Of a DNA stretch of 64,000 nt, positions 1-11,241 are shown piece by piece. Source of the stretch: Asparagopsis taxiformis (lineage: Eukaryota; Rhodophyta; Florideophyceae; Bonnemaisoniales; Bonnemaisoniaceae). The stretch spans positions 1 to 64,000 of the forward strand of contig JALQPE010001962.1 in assembly GCA_030407315.1 (NCBI GenBank), written 5' to 3'. Position 1 is the first letter of the stretch. Each line of letters starts with the position of its first letter. The notes under the pieces were generated by a model. It made no database searches, was not told the DNA's origin, and saw nothing but the letters and a program-made list of their open reading frames with translations. The translations under genes were made by a program, and so were the position numbers.

Positions 1-180
1 AGACGCATACTCCACAACTATACAACAAACACTACTCGCTATTTCGGACGACGCGGTACACAAGTAGCGTAGTCTCAACCTTCCGTGACGCCTTCCCTGA
101 TGCGTACAAGTGCGAAACACGTCTGGACGTATATCAGAAGTGAGTGCGGGAATTTTCAGCACAGGAGATGCTGGGCCACC

Positions 181-263
181 AATTGATTTTCGAAATTTTA
201 CAATTTCTGGGCTGGCCAGCAATGCAATCGAGCTGGACATCCACCGGACGTCATTTCAGGTTG
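181..263 (+). repeat. X internal repeat, partial copy (A0)
   Basis: Only the right half of the ~200-bp X repeat is present: the stretch from TGATTTTCGAAATTTTA to the TTTCAGGTTG end, without the hairpin and palindrome. The same partial copy is at 35574-35658. Confidence 0.75.
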
Positions 264-515
264 GTCGTGAGAGAGTGGGGCGGGAACGCATGATGAAATC
301 AGGCCAAAGACCTGTCCCTGGACGTGTAATTGACGCCTGAAATCGACCCTTCGTGAGACCCATTTTGGCTTACAGTATGGTGCTAATAGAAGCCAGTGAT
401 AGCCCCGATCGGGGCGGCGCCGGTTCCGGCTTACAGTGGTTGCTTACATACGCCAGTGATAGCCCCGATCGGGGCGGCGGGTCGGTTCCTGGGGCCGTTG
501 TGGCCAAATTAGACA

Positions 516-724
516 CCCTGATTTGAATTAAAATTTGGGCTATTCTTCTCAAAAACATGCACATGTGAATGTTTTTTGAGATGGGGGTGTGCCGTACGGC
601 ACAATCGACCGCCCAAATCGATGTTTTTTGCAATATTTTTTGTGCCTCGAAATTGTAGAAATTTCCTGGGCTGGCCAGCAATGCATCTGAGCTGGACATC
701 CACCGGGACGTCCATTTCAGGTTG
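516..724 (+). repeat. X internal hairpin repeat (A1)
   Basis: Full-length copy downstream of ORF1. It contains the hairpin core (arms CTCAAAAACATG, here with one arm altered), the palindrome GTGCCGTACGGCAC, and the conserved CTGGGCTGGCCAGCA and GAGCTGGACATCCACCGG segments. Confidence 0.85.
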
Positions 725-997
725 ATCGTGTATCGTGCACGTCCACACATTACCGGAAGCAAGTAGGCGATGAAGCACGTACAAACCAATTGTTCTGCTA
801 TTTCTACCATAGACCATCGAGTCTAGAGATGTGAGGGAATCGTCCTGGAAATCATGCTCCAACCCACGAGGGAATGGACAATCTAGTTTGAAAGCATGGA
901 ACGGAAGTACATTTATCTAGGTTCATAGATTGAAAGTGATAAAGGAGATGATTATATTCTCGATAATTGTTTACCAAAGTAGTAGTTGTTAAGCTAT

Positions 998-3900
998 CTA
1001 GCCGTCGGAAAATTGTTCTTCCTCTTCGTCCTCATCATATTCAGGATCTCCCGGCAGAATATCGTTATCGGCAACCGTGGAGTTGAATAGCTCAAGATGA
1101 ATTCTTCACCCGGTGTGAGGGTTCTCTCCTTGGGAGCTTCTGTCGTCTTCATCCGCATGATTCCGAGCTGCCCTGTCTTCGGCCTACGATCTTTCTTGAC
1201 CGGGATGGGAACAACTGTCTTGTGGCGAACATTGACAGGTGCCGGTTGACTTTGCCTGGCAGACCGGCGCGGAGCATTGGGGATTACTTGTTCTTCGAAT
1301 CCCAACCGCCTGATGAAACCAAACGAAACATTGTCGGGAATCGGATACGACGCATTCCTGAAATACGTGTGATACCTCGTTGTCGTGTGTGACAAACTCT
1401 GTCGACATGTCCTGCCCGGCATGTTGTACATGGCGTGACCGATGAAGACTGAACGTGGCGGAACGATTACCTTTTCAGCTTCATCGTCTTGGCGTACATA
1501 TCTAATTCCAGCGCTTTGGAAAAGACGTACTTGTGGACCCTGGACACACCCAGATAGGGAATGGGTCATCTCCGTTGGCAATAACAAAGTAACCCGGAAG
1601 TTGATCTTTGCGGTCGCGAGGAGGAACAGGGAAATCATTGTGTGGGACCTGCCGAGGACACCCCTTTCCCGTTATCAAAAAACCGTCCCCCAGATGCCGG
1701 CATGACAAGTTTTTCTCCGGTAAACCGCACTCCTCCAGCCTTATCAGCCGGACAAGGATTCCCAACCACACATCCAGCAGGGCTCGCCGCGTCACAAACT
1801 TGAACCGGTCGATATGTGTCTCATCGTTCTCGGCATAGTCAACCAGGCAGTGCGCGTAGACGTGAAGCGAGCCTCCCCCTCATTCCGGTTCTTCTCATCT
1901 GTTTCATCGTCCCCTGTATTGACAATGGGACTCCACAGCTGCCGGTTCTCAGGTCCTTGTGCACCTCCTCCCCCTCCCACGTTCCCAAAAAGTACCGAAA
2001 CAATTCCTGGCTAGGAATTTCTTCCATGAGACCCAAGTCAAATGGGAACTTGTCCGACGCATCGAGGTAGCTTACATCCGCGAAATTGTGCATCACCGTA
2101 TACCCTCGCTCGTTGATTTCCGTTCGGCAATTGTGGAAGTACGCCATACCAGTGCCGGCCTCATACGAATCCTTCCAGCTTGTAGACATTCGCGCAACCT
2201 GGGCGAAGTCCAGCCTCGAGGGTAGAAACGTCGATGTAGGCTCACACATCGCCTTGGCAGCCATCTTCCACGCTGCGAAAAACATCGGATAGATGGTGTC
2301 GATCTCGAAAACAAGATGACGAGCCCGATGTTGTTCCGGAATATGCAGCCCCTCAAACACAGGGTCCATTCGCCACTTGCTTCAAATACCTCACCTCTCT
2401 GCCCTCCTCATCGATTTCCACACTCTCCATAACAACCTGAGCTCAATCGGGGGCAGACAGCCACCCTCACCGATGCGATGACGTCCGCGGACGCTGCGCC
2501 AGATGATGCCCTTCGGCTCGGTCTTTGACTTCGAAATCGTCGGGAAGAGATGGCATACGGTCGTCGAACAGGAGGTCGTGTTCAGAAGGAGAGTCACGAA
2601 CGATGTAACCGTCTTCATCGACTTCGACTCCTTCCGGAACAGTGAGTGTAATTGTCACTTCGCGGACCCCCTTGCTTTTGACATGGCCCTCATCTGCACT
2701 GTTGTTTTCTTCCTCGTTCGAAACGTTATGGACAGATTCTTGGTTGGAGGGAGTCGCACCAGCACGTTGGTTATCTTGGGGACAATCTCAACGGCAGAAT
2801 CGGGGGAACGGGCGGAGTCTTCGTCACCCTCATCACCGGAAACAGTGGCTTGATGTTGATCGGTGGGTTTATCAACAACGGCTTGCTCTTCTTCCCCGGC
2901 GGATTGTTGTACCGCAACCGGCTCTTCTTCCTCGAGGCGTGTGCTCCCCGTCGAGCGAAGTCGCTGTGAACGGCGGCGGATGCCATGCGAAGCAGGCTCA
3001 TGTTCGACATTTCGCTGCTTCTTGTGAGTGAGTCTCACATTGGCAGCAGAAGGGCGGCGTTTGCGTCGAGCCTTAGTCTTCTTCTTCAATGTCGGATTGA
3101 AAAACTCTTTCAAGTTCGTTTCCAAATCCTGTAACGTGTGGTTCTCCGTCTCATTCGAACCTCACTGCTCCGGTCGTCCCCTCTATACATTGCAATGGCA
3201 TTGGTGAGATGCCATTGCAACTCCTTCGGCTGCTTAACCGACCCAATTGCCATCTCTGTGCTCAGAAATGACTTGCGCATAATACTCTTTGGGCGCCCAA
3301 ACGCAGCGTACAGAGAATTTGCTATTGCAGTCACGCGACGGACGTATGTATAGAAGTCGTTCACGTCAAAGCGTCCATCCGGACGTCCACCATGAGCAGG
3401 GTTCGAGTACTCCGAAAGACCACGCAAGACGAAGACAAAGTTTTCTTCCAGCAACTCGCGCACTATCTTGTGGTCCAGGTGCGTTATCCCAATCTCGTTG
3501 CGGCGCTCGGAATTGTTCAGCTCACGCAACACTTCGTCGAGAACAGGATGCTTCAGCGTTGCTATAGCCAAACGCGTCCACCGCCGGGCCGTGTTCGTTG
3601 AATTCATCATCCCCATGAACTGCGCCTCGAACAATGTTCGGATGACATCAGACTCACGCAAGTCGCCAGCGTTTTCCACGTTATTTGCAACAGCAATCGT
3701 ACGGATGAACTGCTGGATGGACGACAAGATTCGAACCAGGAGCGCTCCGTCAGTTGCGTCCCAGTCGTATGGTTCGACTCTGCACTATTGTGGATGATCT
3801 CATGAGGCTGAAGATCACTGTCGTCCTTGCGGCGAAGGTAGTACACATCCAGAGGTTGAGTAACCCAGCGCAAGCGGTTTGCGTCCTGTGGCAGCTTGGT

Positions 3901-4943
3901 TCTGTGCATACGGGTGAGGCGCGTGAAGTCATCGGCAATGCTATGCATAGCATTGAGACGATGCAGTCCGTCGATCACGGTCACGTTCGCATTGGCATGG
4001 AATTTGCCATTCTGGAACAGACGCGTGTCGGCGGACAGATGCGTGTTCTGCGACCTCAGCACCGTCACAGTGATACGCGAAGAGCTCACATACCCCACAG
4101 CCAACATATTGTTGCGCAGGTCCTCCACGTGGTCTTCTTTCACATCCCGAAGGGTCACGGCCGGTTCCACTAGCTGCCTCACCAACACAGTCGCTCCTTC
4201 TCCGACGTAATCCGACGTCACAAACTTGGGCACCGTAATTTGCGTCCCCTGCTGCTCACGAATGCTTTCCGCCACCTCCGGTTCGTCGTCCACCTCGGTT
4301 ACGTCCTGCATAGTAGCTTCGGTGACGTTGGAGCGAGCAGGGTGCTTCGTGCCTCCACTGGAGGCTCTGGCAGAGCGAGCAGGGCGCTTCGTGCCTCCCG
4401 AAACCGGGACGGAGCGTGCTGGATGCTTCGTACCCCCCGAACCAGTGATTTAGCCTGCTGGACCGGTACTGGGCATCCGTCCCGAGCTGGCCTGGTTCGT
4501 CGCTGCGTTGAAGTTTGACGCTGCAGCAGGGGTACGAATGTCGCTAGGGCCATCCTCCGCAGCGGGGCGCATCATCCGAGTATCCCAAGGGTAAAACGCC
4601 GCGGCGTATGCTCCACCCATCGTCTCCGGCGGTCCCTCGGCGCCATCAAACATGTACGGGAACGGGAGGTCCTTGAACTTGTCCTTAGTCGCAATGTTGC
4701 GCACGACGATATAGTCGGCCTCGTCGGTTTCCGGCAGCTTGTGGTTGTGCAGCGTGCGCGGAAGGCCAACATCGCCACCACAGCAGTGCTCACCGAAGCC
4801 GTCCCAATATGCACAGCCGCACCGTCCACGTCCGCAAACAAATTGACATCGACCCCGCGCTTGAGTCCGCGCGACTCCGCTGACGCGCTCACTTGATCGC
4901 CGCAAACCGTTGAAAACAAACTGCTGAAATGCGTATCCGCCAT
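998..4943 (-). pseudogene. ORF1 of X, copy A: frameshifted ParB-dioxygenase gene
   Basis: This is the counterpart of the open gene at 36883-40838 and once encoded the same ParB-like plus 2OG/Fe(II) dioxygenase-like protein. The ATG chosen (MADTHF, 4943) matches copy B. The frame is lost many times: a TAA at 4450-4452 replaces the sense codon GAA of copy B, an extra CA lies near 4780, single bases are missing near 3735 and 3140, and there are further indels between 1500 and 2470. The ParB signature VIDGLHRLNA is still readable near 3965, and the HND and QHAGAGH-equivalent stretches near 1640 and 1420 are partly readable. Nearly all differences from copy B are one- or two-base indels or single substitutions, so either recent decay or residual sequencing error could explain them. 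Confidence 0.8.
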
Positions 4944-5290
4944 GGTTGTTGAGTTGGAAAGGAAAAGAGATGGTTGACGTTGACGTATTGGAGTGATGTG
5001 GATGGTAGGTTTCACGTTGCGTTGAAGAATGGTCGTGAACGCCAATCGCTGGAAATAATAACACAATACAACCGAAATTTTGTTAGGTACAGACCTATCG
5101 TGGCCGCTGGAATGCAAGAGAAGCAATCGAGATGTGAGTGTCCGTTCGGAACGGGCCCGAGTCGGGCTCTCGAAACCTGACGAGGTGGCGTGAAGCAGGC
5201 AGTGTCCTTGATGTGTAATGTGTTAAAATTACAGCTGTCAAGCTAGGCGGCTTTTGGGGCGGCTGCGAGCACCCCTTTATCCGGGGAACA

Positions 5291-5494
5291 CCCTGATTTG
5301 AGTTAAAATTTGGGCTATTCTCAAAAACATGCACATGTGAACATGTTTTTGAGATGGGGGTGTGCCGTACGGCACAAACGACCCGCCCAAATCGTTGATT
5401 TTTTACAATTTTTTTCTCCCCGAAATTTTACAATTTCTGGGCTGGCCAGCAGTGCAATCGAGCTGGACATCCACCGGACGTCCATTTCAGGTTG
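5291..5494 (+). repeat. X internal hairpin repeat (A2)
   Basis: Full copy in the divergent region between ORF1 and ORF2. The hairpin arms CTCAAAAACATG and CATGTTTTTGAG are perfect, with the loop CACATGTGAA, followed by GTGCCGTACGGCAC. Confidence 0.85.
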
Positions 5495-5793
5495 GTCGTG
5501 TGCTGCCTACATCCACGCATTGCAGCAACTAAGCAGGCGGGTTCACTACTAATACAAAGTGCACGGAATATGAGTAACGTGATGGGTGAGTAGTGTTTGT
5601 GTTGAGGGAGTAAGGCGGGACCATTATGAAACACGGAAGAAGATGCGTACCTAGCATAACTTAGGCTTGAAGCCTGGAATCGACCCATCTTTCGGCGCCA
5701 TTTAGCCTCACAGTTAGTGCTTACAGAAGCCAGTGATGACCCCGCTCGGGGCGGCGGCTCCGGTTCCTGAGGCCGTTGTGGCCAAATTAGACA

Positions 5794-5960
5794 CCTTTAT
5801 TTGAATTAAAATTTGGGCTATTCTCAAAAACATGCACATGTGAACATGTTTTTGAGATGGGGGTGTGCCGTACGGCACAATCGACCCGCCCAAATCGTTG
5901 ATTTTTTACAATATTTTTGCTGCCCGAAATTCTACAATTTCTGGGCTGGGCAGTAATGCA
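5794..5960 (+). repeat. X internal hairpin repeat (A3), 3'-truncated
   Basis: Same hairpin and palindrome as A2, but homology ends at CTGGGCTGGGCAGTAATGCA, before the GAGCTGGACATCC part. Confidence 0.85.
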
Positions 5961-6480
5961 ATAGCTATCTGCTCTAAACCGATTCTAACAAGCAGAAAGA
6001 ATCCTCTCCTTCATGACGATGCTCTCGAATTGAGTGCAATGCAACGGACTCCCTCCAAGAGAACGACAAAGCATCGTATTTTCCAAGGCATTTCCGTACG
6101 AAAAATAATCGAAAAACATATTTGACTTTAACCTAACAGCTATCGCGAGCACCGTACTCAGCTATATTTCCTCTGTAATTTCCTTCCTCCAACCAATCAA
6201 TAGCCGCTTGGTCACAGGCTTAAAAGCCTTCCACTATCTGTCCTATCCATCGAAGACCCTCGGAGGGTTCGATCCAGGCCTTGATCACCCATGATGGGTG
6301 TGCAACCCGAGAAAATGAAAATGGAACATATTGCGACAGGGACGAGATATCATTCAATGAAAGAGAGCTTCTCTTTCGTTTACTTTTTTCTAACAAGATT
6401 CTATACGTCTACAAACCCTATGTCGTCCGTCCGTTTTCATCCCGGAGAGATGTGGATGTGAGGTAAGACGCAGTGGTGAT
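5961..6480. other. Intergenic, no gene seen
   Basis: Between repeat A3 and the glycine-codon repeat. AT-rich, shared with 41856-42335 of copy B. Short open frames exist but lack coding character; it may form part of the divergent ORF1/ORF2 promoter region. Confidence 0.5.
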
Positions 6481-6489
6481 GTTGTGTTG

Positions 6490-6830
6490 ATTCCCACAGA
6501 CGGAGGTGGAGGAGGTGGCTACGGAGGAAGCCTGGAGAACTTTTCCGGTACTGACATCTCACATGTTGAACATGTGAGATGTCAGTACCCATGGATGAGA
6601 AGAAAAACATGTTCAGGTCCGGTTCGGATATTGTTGCCATTAACGGAGGCGGAGGAGGCGGCTACGGTGCAAGCCTGGAGAACATGTGACTCACATCTCG
6701 GAGATGTCAGTACCCATGGATGAGAAGAAAAGCATGTTGAGGTGCGGTTCGGATATTCGATCTATTAACGGAGGTGGTGGAGGAGGCTATGGTGGAAGCC
6801 TGGAGAAGAATAGAGTAGTCCTATACCCAT
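6490..6830 (+). repeat. Tandem repeat, ~120 bp, three units with GGA-rich core
   Basis: Each unit carries a core that would read as six glycines, then YGGSLE (or a close variant), followed by CCCATGGATGAGAAGAAAA and GGTTCGGATATT. Units begin near 6502, 6645 and 6764. Copy B (42345-42605) holds fewer units. The core is open in at least one frame in every unit but no continuous reading frame joins the units, so I call it a repeat rather than a gene. It may contribute to the ORF2 promoter. Confidence 0.65.
6547..6589. repeat. 43-bp perfect palindrome (21-bp arms)
   Basis: Two 21-base arms starting GGTACTGACATCTC pair perfectly around a single central G at 6568. Copy B has lost the right arm (near 42395-42420). 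Confidence 0.85.
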
Positions 6831-7077
6831 GGATCACAAGAAGACGTTGTTGGGCTCCTTTTCGAAGCCCATTCGTCTCTTGAATAAATTTAGCACCCGA
6901 ATCATATACAATTGCCGAGTTGACACCCCGTATGTCTCGTTGGTAGAAATAGCAGGGGTTCCACCACTCAGCTGGCGGGAAGTAGTTACTGATTATATGA
7001 GATATGGCTTAGCTCCCGCCAAAACCGATAGCTCTGGGCTCAGGTTCTCCAAATGTGGTTATACGAATGTGTTCTGA
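6829..7077 (+). CDS. Hypothetical 82-residue protein in X (copy A)
   Basis: Open frame starting at ATG just after the tandem repeat (MDHKKTLLGSF...) and ending just before repeat A4. Copy B keeps an 82-codon frame (42608-42856) with two residue changes. The surrounding DNA is equally conserved, so this is not evidence of selection. No family is recognised and no signal peptide or membrane segment is obvious. It could be 5' leader sequence of ORF2. Confidence 0.3.
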   Translation: MDHKKTLLGSFSKPIRLLNKFSTRIIYNCRVDTPYVSLVEIAGVPPLSWREVVTDYMRYGLAPAKTDSSGLRFSKCGYTNVF

Positions 7078-7103
7078 CAATGCTAGAAGACGAATATCTG
7101 CAT

Positions 7104-7283
7104 CCTGATTTGAATTAAAATTTGGGCTATTCTCAAAAACATGCACATGTGAACATGTTTTTGAGATGGGGATGTGCCGTACGGCACAATCGACCGCCGA
7201 AATCGATGTTTTTTGCAATATTTTTTCTGCCCGAAATTGTAGAATTTCTGGTCTGGCCAGCAATGCATCTGAGCTGGACATCC
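7104..7283 (+). repeat. X internal hairpin repeat (A4)
   Basis: Copy lying about 330 bp upstream of ORF2, with intact hairpin and GTGCCGTACGGCAC. It ends at GAGCTGGACATCC. Confidence 0.85.
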
Positions 7284-7617
7284 CCATGTCCAGTGGCCGT
7301 CCGGATGTCGCTCACCTGGTAAGCGTGATGCACCAGTGACAACCTATGTGACTGGCGACCGTGCAGTACAACACTCAAAGGCAGGGAATCACAATCTTTT
7401 TAAAATTTTTTCTCTACCACGTACCCGTCACAACTTATTACCTACACCGGTTACGGGTTTCAAGACCTTTCCAGTGCTGTGTACCCGTATACTCTGTTCC
7501 GTTCGATATCAACCAGTGTTCCTCACGAAAGAGTGCAAACGTCACGAGATACGTCGTCAAATTTGACTGTCTCGCCGAGCGGTCGCCATCCTGTACCGAA
7601 TTTCCACTCATTCCATT

Positions 7618-10600
7618 ATGACGAATAAGCGCAGGCGCAACAGTAATCCGATCGTTGACGACGCAACCGTGCCAATTCTGCGCGAACCCGCTAGCCCTTG
7701 GGAGGATTCTAGTGACATGGGTACACGTCGAAACGTAGGTCGCGCCGCCCGCGAAACTACTCTCGCTGGCAAAGACTTCCTCCGCCTCTTGCTGGATTTA
7801 TTCGCCCACTCAAGTTTCGCAGACTTGACGGACAAGCCGGGAGGTTTCACATACGCGGACCTTGGCGCTTGGGTTGCGCATGGCACGGAAGAACAATTTG
7901 CGGCGCTGCAAGGTCGACTCAGCATGGCCTTCAGCGGTCGTTCGAAGAATGCTGGAGTCGAGGCGGATGTTGCCGAAATCGTCATGGCAGAGATGAACGT
8001 TGAGCGAGCCAAGCAGATTGTTCGTCTGGCATTACCCATTGCCGAGTTTTCAAGACAGGATGAGCGTATCGGGCAATGGGTTGAGCACTGCATCCTTTCT
8101 GGGATCGTGCCGCAGACCTTCCTTATTGGATGTAACATGCTTCCTTCGCCACTACAGGCGCCGCAGCGCGGGGAACCAAGCGCCTTCGTTCTTGCTCCAC
8201 CGGAAACGTTCGAGGTATTGATGTATTTCCAAGCGTTGTCTATCATCCGAAATCACAACAAGAACCTGCCGCGTCGCCGAATAGGAGATGCGGCCGAAGA
8301 GGGGAACGAAGCCGCACGCGTCCCAGCCCATCGGAAAAGCACTAATCGAGCTTGTTACGTGGTTCAAGTTTTATACCATGCTTGGATCGATGTGGCCTTC
8401 GCCGCAAAGTTTTCCAGCTTCGAAGAGTTGATGGCGCCGTACATCATTTTCGACAGCAGTGAGCATTGGTTTGACGTGCTCGATGAAGGTCTATTCGCAC
8501 CGATGGAGCAGAAGCTAGATCTCTACCACGACAAAGCTCCCCTATCTCATCCTGATGGATATGGTGGAAAAGTAGAGACAAGAACCAGTGCGCAGCACAG
8601 TGCATTTAGGGACCTTGTGAGGAAGTTCTTCGACCGGTTGCAGTTTCTTATCGTCAACCCGGACCTGTACACCTGGCCGGAGTCCGACCGCTGGGGGGCG
8701 CTGGAAATATACTTGTCAAGCGGAAATCCGGACAAGCTGCCAGCGTACTTTGACACCCTCGACGAAGACGTTATGGCTGTCCTCCGCCCGGCACCACAAG
8801 CCGCGGACGCAGAAAAGGTCCCCAAGCCGGTTGATGACACTCCCACTCGTCGCAACACAGGAGGGAGAGGTTTGGTTCCGTCGACAAGACACACAACCAG
8901 GCTTCAACTTGGACCTGGGAGGACCAGTCTTACTGCCCAAGGGCCGTCTCCCCCGTCACCGTCACCCTATGCGACAGAAGAGCAGGAAAGTGAAGGGCAG
9001 GCTCTCGCAAAGGACTTTCTTTCGAAAATGAGTCAGTATTGCCGGGTGTACGACGTCCCTTTCGAAGATTTGGTTAGTGCCGACGAGAGCCGAGAACACG
9101 TGCCCATCACGGGCAACGTTCAGCCCATTCTGACTGATCCGCCCTACAATGTTCGTCGTAAGAGCAACGATTCCAACTCTTCGTACGACAGGCTAACTGC
9201 AGAAGATATGCAGGCTAGCATCGAAGTGTTTGACGAGCTGTTGCGCCCCGGTGGCCACGGCATCGTGTTCTGCTCCATTTTGCAGTTCTACGAATGGTTC
9301 CATTCAATGGAAGTAAGTTACTTGGAAACGTACAAAGGACCGCAGTCAGAAGGCCCAACTGATGCTGCTGCCAGTGATGACGGGTCGGATGAAGAAGAGG
9401 TTACGTCCATGAATTCGGACTCCGAAGCATCGCAGCACAGTGGCGAAGAAAGTGCGGATGAGGAGGAGGACGTCGTTCGGAATTCAGTTTTCTTCGTTGA
9501 CGAGGTACCTCTGTTGTTTGTCCGACTACCTGGGCACCTCTATCAAATGCCGGGGCGGAAGAGGTACCAACGCATGAACATGGCAGAGGTCGCTATCCAC
9601 TTCTGGAAGCGAGGTGTTCCGTTCAGGACTGGAAGCGAGATGGTGGCCTATAGGAACCACGGATACATGGACGGCACGTACCCGGCGTGGTGCAACGTCA
9701 CCATCAATATGCCCGCCATCGATTCGAATGAGATGGTGTGGCGAACAAGGAGCACAACCGGTGCTACGGTCAGAGTTCGTGTAGAGCAGAAGAGCTTCGC
9801 TATCATGATGGAGTTGATCAGCCAGCATTCACAGCCTGGTGATATTGTTGTCGATCCATTCTCTGGCACTTTCGCAACGGGAAAAGCAGCTATGAGCTTG
9901 CCTGAGCACCGTGTTTTAGTCGGCAGTGACATGGACAAATTGTGTGTGGCACGATCGCTTCCAAAGCTGTGTGCAGTCATGTCACGTGTAATTCTTTCAA
10001 ACAACACTGACATGAGGGTCACGACAGAAGCGAAACAGAGTGCTGAGAAGTTCTTGGCGTCCCCCTCTGTCACGATGCGTACGCAGAGGGAACGCAGGAT
10101 CATCGAACCCCCACCTGGCCTTCCCCTGTACCAGAGGTTCCCGAAATATATTCGGCAGTACCTCTGGCAGCTGTGCCCAGAGTCGATTGCGTCGCACGAG
10201 CACATGGAAAAACCGGTACATTATTGGCCACCTTCCCTGCGCCGCTGGTTGCAAACTGAAAACCCTCGCGTGATGCGGGCACACGATTGTGTTGCGAAAA
10301 AATTGAGCGTTCGACCATCGCTGATTAAGCATCCAAATGCAGGAAGAGGGCTCTTCGCTGAACAGACATTTAATGTTGGCGACGAAGTATGTGCATACTA
10401 CGGAACTGTTGTGTACTCTGATATGAGCAAGGAGTCGATGAGGTTCGCGTACGGAGAGGGTCACATGGCGATAACGAAGGAAACATTCTTGATGTATGCC
10501 ATCAAGCTGTATGCAACAGCGGAGGACGACGAAAACATCGAGCATCCAATTTGGATTGTTCCGGCTCCGTTCTGTTCGGCGCAGTTCATCAACGACCCGC

Positions 10601-10815
10601 GGTATTTGCGAGGTGAGGACACTCCGGCGGAAGACACCAGGCGGATGGCCAACGTCGAGTTTGTCGAGAACTACAGCAGCGGTTCGACGGGGAAGAAGCT
10701 CAAGGCGAAGGACCTAGAAAATCCGAAGATCATCGTAGTACGTGCAATCCGTGATATCCGTCCAGGGCAGGAGCTCTACGTTCATTATGGGACAGCGTTT
10801 AGAGCATGGAATTAG
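7618..10815 (+). CDS. ORF2 of X, copy A: beta-class DNA amino-methyltransferase fused to SET domain
   Basis: A 1065-residue protein with three parts. Residues 1-~490 are a helical region of no family I know. Residues ~490-790 form an N6-adenine/N4-cytosine methyltransferase: DPPYN (motif IV) is at 507-511 and DPFSGT (motif I, AdoMet binding) at 746-751, and this IV-before-I order defines the beta class. The target-recognition part between them contains an acidic insert (S/D/E run around 565-620). Residues ~900-1061 are a SET domain: HPNAGRGLF at 905, an INDP stretch at 991-994 in place of the usual NHS, and GQELYVHYG near the C-terminus. Expected substrates are DNA exocyclic amino groups and protein lysine; both are inferred from family. 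The ATG at 7618 fits copy B exactly. It is transcribed divergently from ORF1 and followed by ORF3 on the same strand. Confidence 0.88.
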   Translation: MTNKRRRNSNPIVDDATVPILREPASPWEDSSDMGTRRNVGRAARETTLAGKDFLRLLLDLFAHSSFADLTDKPGGFTYADLGAWVAHGTEEQFAALQGRLSMAFSGRSKNAGVEADVAEIVMAEMNVERAKQIVRLALPIAEFSRQDERIGQWVEHCILSGIVPQTFLIGCNMLPSPLQAPQRGEPSAFVLAPPETFEVLMYFQALSIIRNHNKNLPRRRIGDAAEEGNEAARVPAHRKSTNRACYVVQVLYHAWIDVAFAAKFSSFEELMAPYIIFDSSEHWFDVLDEGLFAPMEQKLDLYHDKAPLSHPDGYGGKVETRTSAQHSAFRDLVRKFFDRLQFLIVNPDLYTWPESDRWGALEIYLSSGNPDKLPAYFDTLDEDVMAVLRPAPQAADAEKVPKPVDDTPTRRNTGGRGLVPSTRHTTRLQLGPGRTSLTAQGPSPPSPSPYATEEQESEGQALAKDFLSKMSQYCRVYDVPFEDLVSADESREHVPITGNVQPILTDPPYNVRRKSNDSNSSYDRLTAEDMQASIEVFDELLRPGGHGIVFCSILQFYEWFHSMEVSYLETYKGPQSEGPTDAAASDDGSDEEEVTSMNSDSEASQHSGEESADEEEDVVRNSVFFVDEVPLLFVRLPGHLYQMPGRKRYQRMNMAEVAIHFWKRGVPFRTGSEMVAYRNHGYMDGTYPAWCNVTINMPAIDSNEMVWRTRSTTGATVRVRVEQKSFAIMMELISQHSQPGDIVVDPFSGTFATGKAAMSLPEHRVLVGSDMDKLCVARSLPKLCAVMSRVILSNNTDMRVTTEAKQSAEKFLASPSVTMRTQRERRIIEPPPGLPLYQRFPKYIRQYLWQLCPESIASHEHMEKPVHYWPPSLRRWLQTENPRVMRAHDCVAKKLSVRPSLIKHPNAGRGLFAEQTFNVGDEVCAYYGTVVYSDMSKESMRFAYGEGHMAITKETFLMYAIKLYATAEDDENIEHPIWIVPAPFCSAQFINDPRYLRGEDTPAEDTRRMANVEFVENYSSGSTGKKLKAKDLENPKIIVVRAIRDIRPGQELYVHYGTAFRAWN

Positions 10816-10846
10816 GTTCACGAAAGATGTTTTCATTTCGACTACG

Positions 10847-10852
10847 AATAAA
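10847..10852 (+). terminator. Possible poly(A) signal of ORF2
   Basis: AATAAA lies 32 bases after the ORF2 stop codon and is kept in copy B (CAAATAAAGC, near 46648). Confidence 0.45.
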
Positions 10853-11038
10853 GCTACGTTCCAGAGTTGAAGTATATCATATAATGCAGCATGTCCAGCC
10901 ACCATTAGTCCAGGGTGAAACCTATTCGGCAGTACTCACCTGTCAAAAACCAATCGTTCACACTCCAGGTGCACTTCGTCCGAGCAGTGAACCTGACTGC
11001 TTGCATGCTGTTATGCGTGCAGATGCAAAATACACGAC

Positions 11039-11241
11039 CAAGTTGAAATGGACGCCCGGTGGATGTCCAGCTCAGTTGCATTGCTGTCCAGCCCAGAAAT
11101 TATACAATTCAGGGCAGAAAAAATATTGCAAAAAACATCGATTTCAGCAGGTCGATTGTGCCGTACGGCACACCCCCATCTCAAAAACATGTTCACATGT
11201 GCATGTTTTTGAGAATAGCCCAAACTCTAATCCAAATCAGG
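11039..11241 (-). repeat. X internal hairpin repeat, inverted (A5)
   Basis: The only copy in reverse orientation, placed between ORF2 and ORF3. Both hairpin arms and the GTGCCGTACGGCAC palindrome are intact. Confidence 0.85.

Noticed and set aside
6200..6300. Possible tRNA gene around GGTTCGATCC (6268)
   Set aside because: The T arm does not pair, no acceptor stem forms and no terminator follows at the right distance.
7608..8246. Long minus-strand frame over the start of ORF2 (also 43403-44041)
   Set aside because: It is antisense to the conserved ORF2 coding sequence and its preservation follows from ORF2 codon use.
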